From contig QJPP01001717.1 of the NCBI GenBank assembly GCA_003996215.1, forward strand, positions 62,001 to 126,000: 64,000 nt of DNA. The letters run 5' to 3'. This DNA is from Jaltomata sinuosa (taxonomy: Eukaryota; Streptophyta; Magnoliopsida; Solanales; Solanaceae). The notes under the pieces are model-generated. The model saw nothing but the letters and a program-made list of their open reading frames with translations, ran no database searches and was not told the origin of the DNA. Below are positions 1 to 12,394 of the stretch, one piece after another (the first letter of the stretch is position 1; each line of letters opens with the position of its first letter). The position numbers were made by a program, and so were the translations under genes.

Positions 1-1116
1 ACTTATCAAAATGGAAAGTGTTTGCACTACTTATTTTCTTATAATTATTATATATGCACACATTCAACCCCTCACCTCAATTTTTTTATACTATTTTTTA
101 ATAAGAACAAGGGCAAGATAATAGTTCAAAGTAAAGTTTGGCTCATTTTTTCTTGTTTTAATGCAATCGTTAGTTGAAAGGATATTTTTGAGCTATTTTG
201 ATAGATGAGGGGTATTTTTTAGCCAAAAAAATTAATGATAATGGTATATTTTTAGCAAAAAATATAATAGAGAATAAAACTAACTCATTTTGAATAGCTC
301 AAAGGTATATTTGACCTTTTTCCTTTTAAAAATTAAGTTTCAAAATATGGATTATTTTTGCTTTAGTTGTGAAAATTTGTGGAGAAAGTTTGATTTTTTT
401 TCAGAAAAATCTGCAAAAATTCAATAAATTTTAAAAATTGTTACTACAACTTCGAAAGTAGTGCAACAATTACTAAAATTTTTTACAATAACTTCAAAAT
501 TTATTGCAACAACTCAATATTTGTTGAATTATTACAATAACTATCAATTTATCAAATTTGTTGGATTTACTGCAGAAGGTGAAGGATAAAAAGTAAAGCG
601 AAGAAAGTGGTAGAGTAGAAGGAGAATGGGGTTGTGGAGAAGGAGGCGGAAGCGAATATGGTGGAGGAGGAGGGTTATGTGGTGGCGGAAGAGCAGAAGG
701 TGGTGGCAGAGAAGGGGAGTGTGGGGAAGATAGGGGCTTTGTATAAATAAAAAAACTTAAAAACCTTTTAAAATTAGTGTCACTATACTAATCTCAAAAA
801 AGTCATCCTACCTATTTAAAAAAACTTAATCCGCTAAACCCTAAAAATAGTAAATAATGCAATCACAAGAAAAATTGAATATAAGAGATTGGGTATTATT
901 GATATATAATTATTTGAATAAATTATTATGCCTCAAATAAATTGTTCTAAGTTTTATCAAGATAAGAAGGGGTTTGCTCAGGTGGTGAGCACACTTCACC
1001 TTCAAGGCTTGTTTGGTCATAGATATTGCAAGCAATTTTGGAAAAAAAATTAGCAAAATTTATTTGGCCATAAAATTTGTCAAATTTTGAAAAAATAATT
1101 TGGCAAAAAACCTAAA
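1..1116. other. AT-rich intergenic sequence
   Basis: No coding region is recognisable. A purine-rich stretch at about 596-730 is dominated by G, A and GGA/GGTGG runs. At about 965-1010 there is a short tRNA-like SINE head remnant (GCTCAGGTGGTGAGCAC). Nothing else supportable is seen. Confidence 0.6.
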
Positions 1117-1131
1117 ATCCCAAAATCAAGA
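1117..1131. repeat. Left target-site duplication of the L1 LINE
   Basis: ATCCCAAAATCAAGA recurs at 17304-17318 as ATCCCAAAATCTAGA, 14 of 15 identical. It sits directly after the terminal A-run of the LINE on the right and directly before the GC-richer LINE head on the left. This brackets one target-primed insertion of 16.2 kb. Confidence 0.85.
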
Positions 1132-1352
1132 CAAAAATAACCTTACCATGAGTCATTAAGTGAAAATGCTCTCTACATGGTAACCCTACCGCCACCACCC
1201 GTCTTTGCCTAAACTAGCTATGGCCACGACGGCCGCTGGTTAGTCATCGGCGGCGATGGCTGACCAGCCCCAGATACTCACCATCATATTATCTACCAAT
1301 ACCCCCACCTAATCATGTTTTAGATTACTCAAAGATTCTAAAACTACATATC

Positions 1353-2830
1353 TTGAATAGCACCTCTGCAAGCCCTAGTAGTTTGCCTATGGTCCCATTT
1401 AGATCTATTTCAATGCTTCATGGAGAACCATATATAAAATGGACAGAGAAGGAGGTTATTGCTATGAATATCATCAAAAATATACAACATGTTATGGTTG
1501 ATAAATTCTCTTATGGGTGGCATGAGTTAGAGGAACTATGCAGTATAATACCAACGTAGTGCAATATAAAAGGGGATTGCCAAATAGGTTTGTTTTGCAA
1601 TAGACATGTGTTGATAAGACTTAACCTAAAAGAAGACTTCATCAGCGTTACTTCCAAGGTTGCTTATTATATCAAATCAAGAGATGAAAACTCATATCAT
1701 ATGAGACCGCTAACATACGATGCTAAGTTCAAAATGGAGGAGGAAACCACCAAAGTTATGGTATAGATCTCTTTTCCCAACCTAATGCCTACCTACTATG
1801 TTAAGGAATCCATGTTCTCCTTAGCTTCAGCCGTAGGCACACCTTTACACCTTGACATGGCCACAGTTAATAACACTCGTCCAAGTTGTACCAAAGTAAA
1901 CGTATTGGTAGATTTGATGGAAAATCTCCCTGATCATGTGAGGATGGACATAGAGGATGAATGCACTGGAGCAATAAGGAAAGAGAAGCTAAACATACAA
2001 TATGATGACCTGCCTAAGTGTTTTAGGGAATGCAAGCTACAAGGACACAATATACACGAATACAGAATGATTTACCCAGAGTTAGATACAAGGGGAAAGG
2101 AGCATGACAAAGGAGATGGCAAACACAATGAGAAGAAGGTACAAAAACAAAAGGAAAAAAGAGATGAAAACAAGAGTCAAGAAAACAAGAAAAACTAGGG
2201 TAATGACAAACAACCCAATGGTTCCTTTCATAGGATGATCGCTAGTGGTAAAATAGTTGGCAACCCGCAGGATTAGAATGCAGTGTAAAAAAATAAAGGC
2301 CAGCATGTCAGCAACAACAAGCCACAAGAAGGGGCTCATGGAGACAACAGTGACAATGTGAAATCACAAAACAAATTTACAGCACTCTCTGAGGAAGAAC
2401 CTGATGAGAAAGGGCAGCACAAAAAAGAAGAAGTTAACAAGGGTATATCTGTCAATGACACCACAGGAGAAAACATACGCAACCATGGACAAGGAGCAGA
2501 ATTTGACACACTGCACACTGAAAATGATAAAAACATGGGAGGGGCAAGGATAGACAATCCTAAAGAGGTTATATCAACTTAAGGATCAAGAGAGATCCCA
2601 GCCAAGGACAGACATGGTGCTTCAGAATCCCTAAACAAGAGGTGGAGGGACAAATAAGAAAAAAATGTTGAAGATGTCTCTGTTAAGGAGACCAAGGGGG
2701 ATGGAGGAGAGGACAATAGAACTACATATGATGGTATAAATTTACCCATTAAGGAGGAAGTAAATTCCATAGAAAGCAAGGGCACAAAGCTTCCTGAAAA
2801 GAATGAGGATATGGTAATCAACACCTATTA
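1353..2830 (+). pseudogene. LINE ORF1 protein, 5' part (broken)
   Basis: ORF1 of plant L1 elements encodes a nucleic-acid-binding chaperone that coats LINE RNA. Two readable blocks lie at 1353-1559 and 1785-2198, joined by a frame carrying a stop (TAG at about 1558). The first contains WHELEELCSIIPT, typical of the DUF4283 region. The second ends in a zinc-knuckle-like ECKLQGHNIHE stretch whose final Cys is replaced by Tyr and whose first Cys is displaced. Downstream to 2830 the text is lysine/glutamate-rich and hydrophilic, as in the ORF1 tail, with further stops. It is cut at 2830 by the LTR of the gypsy element. Confidence 0.75.
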
Positions 2831-5003
2831 TGTCACGCCCCGAGACTAGACCCTAGGCGTAACACGGGACCTAGGATCACAAGTGACCCCAAGCTAACCC
2901 TGAAACTGGCATATCACAAGCATACTGAATAAATTCTAAACAAACGGAAGCATAACTGAATAAGGAGTATAATTTAAAATAATTCAACTGAGAATAGAAT
3001 ATTTGAATAAATAGCAGTCTACGAAGCAGAACAACCCAAATCAACTGAGTCTGACTCTATGTCTGAAAAGCCTCTAATACTGATAAGTTGCAGGGACAAG
3101 TCCCCAGCTAACTCTAAAATACTGAAAGTAAAGACAAACTGACTACTCATAAAGCATATAAAAGATATGTTCTCGGATGATGAAGAATCACCACTGTCTG
3201 TCGCTGATGTGGCACTGGGGCGAGCTAATCGTGAGGTTGTAGCTGAGAACTTGAGCCTGCATCATGATAGGATACAACATAGAGTATGCGTCAGTACTTT
3301 GAATGTACAGAGCATAATGGATATGCTAAGCTAACTGAATACATAAACATGCTAAAATACTAAAAAGTTGTAAACTGAACTAAACTGCAGTACATAGGCC
3401 CAAGGTAAAAATCATGCATAAATAATTGAAATGCAAGAGTAATCTGGAAGCATGCTGAAAGCTAAAAATAAACATAACTGAGGGCCTAATGCACATTACT
3501 GAGACTAACACTGTGGGAGAGTCTATTAGCCGACATAAACCACGTGAGCTAAACGTGGAGTCCGATGTATACACCCCATCGAGAGGACCCAATATACCTT
3601 GTCAGGATATAAAGGTATAACTGTGGCGTGATCACTAAAATTGATGCCCAACAGAGGGGACTTATAAACCTATGATGGCAGGTAGTTCTGGGACTTGAGG
3701 GTACGCTGAACCCTAGTACAACTCGATGCTAAACACTACTCCCAAACTAAATACTAATAGCTCATTTTAAAACTGGAATCCTGAGTTTCTGAGGTAGGAT
3801 TAGACTAGTCTGAAATCTCTGTTTTTCTAAATTATTGTAGGATTAGACTAGTCTGAAATCTCTGTTTTTCTAAAATATTGTAGTAGACTAAAAACTAGTT
3901 AAATTCTGCTTTTAAAGTTCATACTAGTAATCTAGAATGAATTTTGAAGAAAATGTGATACTTTAGAAATCCTAGAATCTAGGGATAATTTTTTGATTTC
4001 TCATGTCATGGTGAAAACTCATGCAAATCATAAAAAAATATATTCCAATCATATAAAACAGTATATAAATCATATTAGAATCATAAGAACTAAATTCTAG
4101 AAGGATTTGCATAATTGGGTAGGAAACCTAGTTCTTAAAACCATGAACATTGAAGAAAGACTGAAATTTTGGGCATAAGGGTAAACTAAACCCTTACTGA
4201 ATACCCACATACCTGGTGGATGAAATATCCCTGCAAGAAATTTTGAGGAGAGAACCCTAGGCCTGGAGCTTTGGAGAAGACGCTTTGTTCTGACTTAAAA
4301 TCAAATTTAGAAGAACTGACTTTGTTTTGGGGAATTAGACTTAATAAAATAAGCATAAGACTATTTATAATCAGAGCAAAATAGAAAGGAAAGGTCTAAA
4401 ATACCCTTGAGAATTTAACTTAAAAGCTGCTAGAAAATTCGCATATCGGGTTCCACGGATGGGTCCTATGGCTCGTGGAAACTTCCACAGCTCGTGGAAC
4501 CCTATCGTGGTTCCTGGACCTAGAAAACAGAGCTACTGGAATGGGTTCCACAAGTTGGGTTCACGACTCACGGAAGTTTTCACAGGTTGTGGAACCCACT
4601 CGTGGTTCCTATGCTAGAATGTATGGCTTCTGAAGCTTGGTTCCACGAGTTGGGTTCATGACTCGTTGAAGCTTCCACGAGTTGGGTTCACAACTCGTGG
4701 AAGCTTCCATGGTTCGTGGAACCTATTTGTGGTTCCTAGAGACTTAAAGTTGGGCTACTAGAAAGAGTTCCCACGGATGGCATCTACGGTCCGTGGAAAC
4801 TTCTATGGACCGTGAGCATGAGTCATGGTCCGAACTTCAGAGGATCAGTCCTCTGATCCTTGTTCCACGAGTCCAGTCCATGACTCGTGGACTGTTTCAT
4901 GGCTCGTGGGAGTGACTCGTAGTTCAACTAACAATTGGAAAATTTTATTTTTTTCTATGGTTTCCTGAGATAAGTCTAGTCTTGGAAGTTCTGTGGCATT
5001 ATA
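2831..5003 (-). repeat. 3' LTR of the gypsy element
   Basis: About 2.17 kb, alignable along its whole length with 9985-12064. By eye about 15 differences fall in the first ~205 aligned bases (about 7%), implying an old insertion. It differs from its partner by a 43-bp tandem duplication (3794-3836 and 3837-3879). The 4440-4925 part is dense in direct and inverted copies of CTCGTGGA / TCCACGAG. Confidence 0.88.
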
Positions 5004-5018
5004 ATATCTCTCCTTTAG
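5004..5018 (-). promoter_or_regulatory. Polypurine tract of the gypsy element
   Basis: The complement of 5004-5018 reads as a purine-rich AAAGGAGAGATAT directly upstream (minus strand) of the 3' LTR. This is the expected place for the plus-strand primer tract. Confidence 0.7.
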
Positions 5019-5228
5019 GATCATTCGTCCTCGAATGAAGACTAAACAAGCTGAGTTTGGAGGGAAGGAGCTGCAATCCCTACCAACTGAGTACTAGAAA
5101 CTGATATATAACTGAACTGAGTCCCATAAACATGCAAATATGTTGAAATACAAGGATAACTGAGGGAACAAGGTACTGAGACGGAATTACACAGGAGTAA
5201 ACTGAGAGACTGGAGAGTAACTATTACC

Positions 5229-6514
5229 TCAAGCTGAAACTGAAGCGGAATGAAAGAGGTGAGGATACTTGGCCATCATGGTTGCTTCTGCTTCCCAAGT
5301 AGCTGTCTCTACGGACTGATTCCTCCACAAAACCTTTACTGAGGCGACTTCTTTATTTCTCAACCTATGAACCTGATGGTAAAGAATCTCAGCTGGAACC
5401 TCCTCATAGGTGAGGCTATCCTTCACAGTCACACTCTCTAAGGGTACTATCGATGTTGGATCACCCACATGCTTCTTCAACAAAGAAATGTGAAAGACTG
5501 GATGAACCGTTGCTAGCTCTGCTGGTAACTCTAACTCATAAGCCACATTACAAACCCTCTTCAGGATTCTGTAAGGACCTACATATCTAGGACTGAGCTT
5601 CCCTTTCTTGCCGAATCTCATCACCCCCTTCATGGGTGACACCTTCAGGAAAATCCAATCATCGATTTCAAACTCTAAGTCCCTTCTCCTCACATCTGCA
5701 TAGGACTTCTGATGACTCTGAGCTATTTTCAATCTCTCTCTGATGAGCTGAACTTTCTCCATAGCCTCATAAAACGAATCTGGCCCGATCAAGGCTGATT
5801 TACCTACTTTGAACCAATCAACTGGAGATCTACATCTACGCCCATAGAGTGCCTCATATGGGGCCATCTGAATACTGGAATGGAAACTGTTATTATAGGC
5901 AAACTCTATTAGAGGTAAGTGATTATCCCAACTACCTTTGAAATCAATCATGCAAGCTCTCAACATGTCCTCAAAGGTCTGAATGGTACGCTCTGCCTAA
6001 CCATCCATCTGTGAATGAAATATTATGTTGAGATTCACCTAAATACCAAGAATTTCTGAAATGATCTCCAGAAATGAGATGTAAACTAAGGACCTCTATC
6101 TGAGATGATAGACAGGGGAACCCCATGCAACCTGACTCTCTCGCTATAGAGTTTGGCATAATACTCCATCGAATCTGTTGTCTTAACTGCCAAGAAATGA
6201 GCTGACTTAGTGACTCTGTCCACTATCACCCAAATGGAGTCATGTTGTCTACGAGTACGAGGCAATCCTATAATAAAATTCACACCTCTTAGTTTTTGAT
6301 GTTCTACTTTAACCTTCTGACAGTTGGGACACTTAGCTACAAAATCTGTGATGTCCCTCTTCATGTTGTTCCACCAATAGACTTTCTGTAGATCATGGTA
6401 CATCTTAGTGGCACCCGAATGAATGGAATATCTGGAATTATGGGATTCTGCAAGGATCTGCTGCCTTAATTCACCCACCTTAGGAACACATAAGCGACCC
6501 TGATAACGAAGCAC
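5229..6514 (-). pseudogene. Gypsy integrase with chromodomain-like tail (broken)
   Basis: Integrase would insert the element's cDNA. Read on the minus strand: the HHCC zinc region (YSIHSGATKMYHDL ... CPNCQK), then the catalytic core (IVDRVTKSAHF, then ISDRG), then the C-terminal part with EFAYNNSFHSS, GPYRIL and a terminal chromodomain-like WRNQSVETATWEAE. Breaks: an apparent deletion between the zinc and catalytic parts near 6290, a frameshift between 6086 and 5966, and an in-frame TAG at 5999-5997 beside the third catalytic residue. Chromodomains bias integration toward heterochromatin in this clade (family knowledge). Confidence 0.85.
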
Positions 6515-6627
6515 ACCATCTCCCCCTGGGAGAAAACCTCAACTTTCTGCTGACAAACTGCACCCTTCAGCTGAAGCAATATGGGATCACTATCCTATTT
6601 TTCCTTAACCTCCGCTACGAATGAAGA

Positions 6628-7152
6628 TTATAACCCATTATGTACTATCACACTGCCATCTGATGTGTCCATAAGGCAAACTCTTAAGCAAGCAAGCTGA
6701 TGAACCTCTCTGGCTAATTCTTTCTTCTCTTTCTTGACATGTGACACACTACCCATGGACAGTTTGCTGAGAGCATCAGCCACTACATTGGCCTTACCCG
6801 GATGGTAGAGCACATTCATATCATAATCCTTGAGAAACTCAAGCCATCTCCTCTAATGAAGATTCAACTATTTCTGGGTGAACACGTACTGGAGGTTCTT
6901 ATAATTTGTGAATACATCAACATGAATACCATACAAGTAGTGTCTCCAGATCTTTAAGGCAAACATAATAGTTGTAAGCTCGAGGTCATGAGTCAGGTAG
7001 TTCTTCTCATGGACCTTAAGTTGTCTGGAAGCATACGCTATGACCTTACCCTGTTGTATTAAAACACAACCCAGGCCAACTCTGGATGCATCACAATAAA
7101 CCACATAACCATCTGAACCCTCTGGTAGAGTCAAAACAGGAGTTGTAGTCAA
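6628..7152 (-). pseudogene. Gypsy RNase H domain (broken)
   Basis: This domain removes the RNA template during cDNA synthesis. Text on the minus strand: TLPEGSDGYVVYCDASRVGLG (first catalytic Asp in CDAS), then YLTHDLELTTIMFALKIWRHYLYG (catalytic Glu region), then after an in-frame stop near 6868 the block NVLYHPGKANVVADALSK (final Asp region). A stop near 6628 cuts it from integrase. Confidence 0.85.
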
Positions 7153-7215
7153 CCTGGTCTTTAATTCTAAGAAGCTATACTCACACTCTTCTGACCACTG
7201 GAACTTGACCTTCTT

Positions 7216-8216
7216 CTAAGTCAACTTGGTCAATGGGGAAACTCTGGATGAAAACTCTTCTACGAACCTCCTGTAATAACCAGTCAAACCCAAGAAACTC
7301 CTGATGTCTATCGGAGAGGTGGGTCTGGGCAAGTTCTTTACTGCCTTATTCTTTTGAGAATCAACTAGGATGCCTTCACTAGACACCATATGCCCAAGAA
7401 AAGCAACTGATTTCAACCAGAACTCACACTTACTGAACTTGGTGAATACCTGGCGGTCCTTGAGAGTCTGCAGAATGACCCTCAGATAATTCGCATGCTT
7501 TTCCTTATTTCGAGAATAAATAAGAATATCATCAATGAAAACAATGATGAACAAGTCCAAATACTGTCTCAACACCTTGTTCATTAAGTCCATGAAAGCT
7601 ACAGGAGAATTGGTTAGTCCAAAAGACATAACTACAAATTCATAGTGACCATACCGAGTCCTGAAGGCTGTCTTTGGGATGTTACTACCTCTGACTCTGA
7701 GCTAATGATAACTGTATCTGAGGTCTATCTTAGAAAAGCAACTAGCTCCCTGAAGCTGGTCGAACAAGTCATCAATCCTGGGATGGGATATTTATTTTTT
7801 ATTGTAACTTTGTTCAACTGACGGTAGTCAATGCACATCCTGAGAGAACTGTCTTTCTTACGCACGAACAACACTGGAGCGCCCTATGGAGAGATACTGG
7901 GTCTGATGAAGCCCTTATCTAGAAGGTCTTTCAGCTGTTCTTTCAATTCCTTAAGCTCAGCTAGAGCCATTTTGTAAGAAGGAATCAAAATAGGCTGGGT
8001 ATCTGGAAGGAGATCTATTCCGAAGTCGATTTCTCGTTCAAGAGGAACTCCAGGAAGATCTTCTGAAAACACTTCTGGGAACTCATTCACCACTGGGACT
8101 GACTCAAGAGTTGGGGTCTCAGAGTTTGAATCCTTAACCCAAACAAGATGATAGATATACCCTTTGGAAATTATTTTTCTAGCCTTAAGGTAGGAGATGA
8201 AACGACCTACAGGCAC
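7216..8216 (-). pseudogene. Gypsy reverse transcriptase (broken)
   Basis: The 8216-7884 block covers the approach to RT (VFSEDLPGVPLEREIDF; LKDLLDKGFIRPSISP). The 7629-7216 block has the palm motif VFIDDILIYSRN (catalytic DD) and the SFLGLTGYYRRFVEEFS thumb/connection text. Between them (7880-7630) fingers and palm text is readable only across frameshifts and stops. Order and motifs are those of Ty3/gypsy RT. Not functional. Confidence 0.88.
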
Positions 8217-8556
8217 TGAGTTATTACCCTTCCATTCTAAGACTGGTTCGTTAGGAAACTGAAACCGAACGATCCTAGTTCTATAATCAACTGAGGAATA
8301 ACAGGAATGTAACTAATCCATGCCTAGAATGATATTAAAATCTACCATTTCTAACTCTACAAAATCTGCTGAGGTGACTTTCTAGGAAACTGTGACTGGG
8401 CAATTTCTATATACCGGACTGGCTATAACTGGGTCACCAACTAGAGTAGAGACTGAGAAGTGTTTTGGGAGGATTTCTGGACTGACATTAAAGTTTACTG
8501 TTGTATATGGAGTTATGAAGGAAAGTGTAGCACCTGGTCTAACAGTGCATAAACAT
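8217..8556 (-). pseudogene. Degraded gypsy protease/linker region
   Basis: Between the gag zinc knuckle and RT, where Ty3/gypsy elements carry the aspartic protease. No uninterrupted frame is present. Identification is by position only. Confidence 0.5.
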
Positions 8557-9772
8557 CTAAATGGAAGACTTGCAACGTACCCGTGACCAAATTGGGAAAA
8601 TCCTCCTGGTTCTGTCGAGTCTAAAAGGCATATAATCTGTTCTAATGCTGACCACCACCTGTACTAGACGAGACACCCTGATGAGTGTGGTGGCTCGCTG
8701 GAGCTGTTGAAGTAGTAGACTGAGCTTTGTTACTAACTTGTCCCTGCCTGGCGGAGCGGCCATCCCTCAACCTATGACCGAGCTGACCACAACTAAAACA
8801 CCCCTCTCTTCCAGCAAGACACTCACATGGATGGTTCTTACCATATTTTGGTCATGATGGAAAAGTACGGTTACCTGAAACACTGGCATGAGACTTAGAG
8901 CATGATGCTCCTCTTTTCTGGTCTTGTCGAGGCCTGGGAGATGGAGCACTAGCTAATGAAGGCGTTGGGGCTACGGATCTGAAACTGTGAGCGACTCCCA
9001 CCGCCCGACCTTTGCTGAGAATATTCATAGTAACCTATCCTAGCCTTTTTTTTGTCCTTAGCCATTTCCTTGAGCTTGTCTCCCTCAACCTGCTGAGCAT
9101 AGGTCATCAGTCTGGAGATATCCATATCTCCCAATAACATAGCATTCCTGCACTTTGTTTTCACTAGATCAAATACTCTAAACAAAAACTTGCCCATTTG
9201 AGCCCTTGGATCCGCTACCATATATGGAGCATACCTGGAGAGCTGAGTGAACTTCAGCCTGTATTCCTGGACTGTCATGGACCCCTGCCTTAAGTTCATA
9301 AATTCATGGGCCCTAGCCTCTCTCAACTCTCTCGGGAAGAATCTATCCAGAAAATCTCCAGTAAAACAATCTCAAGTCACAGGAGCTGCATTTACACCCC
9401 TGTTGTCTTTCCACTACGTGAACCAGATGTGAGCCACATCCTTGAGTTGATAGGATGCTAACTCCAAACTATCAGTACCAGTCACTTGCATCACCTCAAG
9501 AATCTTCTTGATCTCATTAATAAAATTTTGTGGGTCTTCACCAACCTTCGACCCTAGAAACTCTGGCAGATTCATATAAATAAAATCACGAACCCTGGTT
9601 GCAGTTGATCCACCAGCGGGATTCACAGGAACTGGGCCTGCCGATTAGCCTGATTGGCAACTGTCTGAGCCAACAACTGAATTGCATTACGGAACTCTGC
9701 ATTTGTAACCTCATGGTCTGGGACTGGAGGAATTGCGTTAGCATTGCGTGTGTTAGCTCTGCGAGGAGGCAT
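8557..9772 (-). pseudogene. Gypsy gag (broken)
   Basis: Gag forms the cytoplasmic particle that packages element RNA. It starts with an ATG at 9772, 208 bases downstream of the primer site, in a context encoding PPRRANTRN. Further blocks: FLGSKVGEDPQNFINEIKKI (9626-9414), VQEYRLKFTQLSRYAPYM (9326-8949), and a CCHC zinc knuckle at about 8815-8770 (CFSCGQLGHRLRD) in which the last Cys is Gly. At least three frame changes separate the blocks, so no intact Gag can be made. Confidence 0.85.
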
Positions 9773-9962
9773 GATCTGAAATGCATAATAATGGATTCGA
9801 AGGGAGGAGTTGATTCACACTCAATCGCACTATAAAGATAGCAAAAGAAGTGAAGCTTTTCTTAGAACACTTTGTAGCCCCTCCCTCATAGGTGTGGCGC
9901 GCTTCACACTCATGAACGAGGCTCTACTTAGTGTGGCTTTTAGACACCCTAGGACTCTTGAA

Positions 9963-9980
9963 CCTGATTCTCTGATACCA
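9963..9980 (-). promoter_or_regulatory. tRNA-Met primer-binding site (gypsy)
   Basis: The minus strand reads TGGTATCAGAGAATCAGG four bases inside the end of the 5' LTR (LTR boundary at 9985). TGGTATCAGAG is the usual plant primer site complementary to initiator tRNA-Met. Confidence 0.85.
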
Positions 9981-9984
9981 AGTT

Positions 9985-12064
9985 TGTCACGCCCCGAGAC
10001 TAGACCCTAGGCGTAACACGGGACGTAGGATCACAACTGACCCCAAGCTAACCCTAAAACTGGCATATCACAAGCATACTGAATATAATTCTAAACGAAC
10101 CGAAGCATAACTGAATAAGGAGTATAATTTTATATAATTCAACTAAGAATAGAACATCTGAACAAATAGTTGTCTACAAAGCAGAACAACCCAAATCAGC
10201 TGAGTCTGACTCTATGTTTGAAAAGCCTCTAATACTGACGAGTTGTTGGGATAAGTCCCCAGCTAACTCTAAAATACTGAAAGTACAGACAAACTGACTA
10301 CTCATAAAGCATATAAGATATATGTCCTCGGATGATGAGGACTCACCACTGTCTATCGTTGATGTGGCACCGGGGAGAGCTAATCGCGAGGTTGTAGCTA
10401 GAACCTGAGCCTGCATCATGATAGGATGCAGCATATAGTATGCGTCAGTACTTTGAATGTACTGAGCATGAGGGATATGCAAAGCTAACTGAATACATAA
10501 ATATGCTATAATACTGGAAAGCTGTAAATTGAACTAAACTGCAGTACATAGGCCCAAGGTAAAAATCATGCATAAATAGTAGAAATGCAAGAGTAATCTG
10601 GAAGCATGTTGAAAGCTAAAAGTAAACATAACTGAGGGCCTAATGCACATTACTGAGACTAACATTATGGGAGAGTCTATTAACCAACATAAACCACGTG
10701 AGCTAAACGTGGAGTCCGATGTATACGCCCCATCGAGAGGATCCAGTATACCTTGATAGGGTGTAAAGGCATGACTGTGGCGTGATCACTAAAACTGATG
10801 CCCAACAAAGGGGACTTATAAACCTATGATGGCACGTAGTTATGGGACTTGAGGGTACGTTGAATCCTAGTCTAACTCGGTGCTAAATACTACTCCCAAA
10901 CTGAATACTAATAGCTCATTTTAAAATTGGAAACCTGAGTTTTTGAGCCAAGACTAGACTAGTCTGAAATCTCTATTTTTCTGAAATACTATAGTAGACT
11001 AAAAACTAGTTAAATTCTGCTTTAAAGTTCATACTAGTAATCTAGAATGAATTTTGAAGAAAATGTGATACTTTAGAAAATCCTACAATTTAGGGCTAAT
11101 TTCTTGATTTCTCATGTCATGGTGAAAACTCATGCAAATCATAAAAAAACATATTTCAATCATATAAAATAGTATATAAATCATGTGAGAATCATAAGAA
11201 CTAAATTCTAGAAGGATTTGCATAATTGGGTAGGAACCCTAGTTATTAAAACCATGAACATTGAAGAATGACTGAAATTTTAGGCATAAGGGTGAACTAA
11301 TCCCTTACTGAATATCCACATACCTGGTGGATGAAAAATCCCTGCAAGAAATTTGGAGTTAAAGCTTGGAGGAGAGAACCCTAGGCCTGGAGCTTTGGAG
11401 AAGACGCTCTGTTCTGACTTTAAATCAAATTTAGAAGAACTAACTTTGTTTTGGAGAACTAGACTAAATAAAATAAGCCTAAGACTATTTATAGTCAGAG
11501 CAAAATAGAAAGGAAAGGTCTAAAATACCCCTGAGAATTTAACTTAAAAGCTGCTGGAAAATTTGCGTCTCAGGTTCAACGGATGGGTTCTACGGCTCGT
11601 GGAAACTTCCACGGCTCATGGAACCCTATCGTGGTTCCTGGACCTGGAAAATAGAGCTACTGGAATGGGTTCCATGAGTTGGGTTCATGACTCGTGGTTC
11701 CTGTGCTGGAATTCATGGCTCTTTGAAGCTTGGTTCCACGAATTGGGTTCACGACTCGTGAAAGCTTCCATGGGTCGTGGAACCCACTCGTGGTTCCTAG
11801 AGATTCAAAGTTGGGCTACTGGAAAGAGTTCCCATGAATGGAATCTACGGTCCGTGGAAACTTCTATGGACCATGATCATGAGTTGTGGTCCAAACTTCA
11901 GAGGAGCAGTCCTCTGATCCTTGTTCCATGAGTCCAGTCCACGACTTATGGACTGTTCCACGGCTCGTGGGAGTGACTCGTGGTTCTACTTACAGTTGAA
12001 TTTTTTTATTTTTTTCTCTGGTTTCCTGAGCTAAGTCTGGGCTTGGAAGTTCTGGGGCATTACA
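9985..12064 (-). repeat. 5' LTR of the gypsy element
   Basis: About 2.08 kb, homologous to 2831-5003. On the element's own strand it starts TGTAATGCC (12064) and ends GGGCGTGACA (9985). The inverted CTCGTGGA/TCCACGAG array recurs at about 11570-11985. The single copy here of the segment duplicated at 3794-3879 shows that the duplication arose in the other LTR. Confidence 0.88.
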
Positions 12065-12394
12065 TATCCCTTACAGGTTCCAGGGCAGATAGAGCTAGCT
12101 ACCTAAAATAATTTGATTATTGCAACTTCTAGCAATAATATCCAGGGGAATGCCTTAAAGAAGTCATCACCTTTTAAGGCACTACATGAGATCATATCTC
12201 ACCAATGTTCTGAGGGGGTCGAGAGGCTGAGGAAAAAGAAGACAAAAAGGAACTAGATTATCTACAAAACCTTGATATGATTGCCAAGGAGGCAGGATTA
12301 TCACTAAGGTCAGTGAAAAAGGACAACAAAAAAGGCAAAGGAAAGAATCTGCCTAAGAGAGTATTGCCAAAAAGCGGTTCAATTCATCCTTTAA
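12065..12394 (+). pseudogene. LINE ORF1, 3' tail after the gypsy insertion
   Basis: Reading resumes in the frame that ended at 2830: TAT CCC TTA CAG GTT CCA follows on from AAC ACC TAT at 2822-2828. The tail carries an early TAA stop near 12101 and ends about where ORF2 begins at 12395. This shows that the two LINE parts were once contiguous. Confidence 0.7.

Larger units (their letters stand above)
2831..12064 (-). mobile_element. Ty3/gypsy chromovirus (Del/Tekay-like), defective
   Basis: A 9.2-kb LTR retrotransposon transcribed on the minus strand. Two long LTRs (2831-5003 and 9985-12064) begin TGT and end with CA-type termini. A tRNA-Met primer site lies inside the 5' LTR and a purine tract beside the 3' LTR. 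The coding order gag, protease, RT, RNase H, integrase places RT before integrase, which defines Ty3/gypsy. A C-terminal chromodomain-like tail on integrase and LTRs over 2 kb fit the Del/Tekay clade. The candidate 5-bp TSD is imperfect (TATTA at 2826-2830, TATCC at 12065-12069). Many stops and frameshifts. It lies inside LINE ORF1. Confidence 0.9.

Noticed and set aside
2082..2824. Minus-strand hydrophobic open stretches (F/L/S-rich)
   Set aside because: They are the complement of the Lys/Glu-rich LINE ORF1 tail.
4440..4930. CRISPR-like regular repeats
   Set aside because: Irregular spacing, both orientations, inside an LTR of a plant retrotransposon.
9247..10010. Plus-strand open stretches over gag and the LTR edge
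   Set aside because: Shadows of the minus-strand gypsy gag; no independent similarity.
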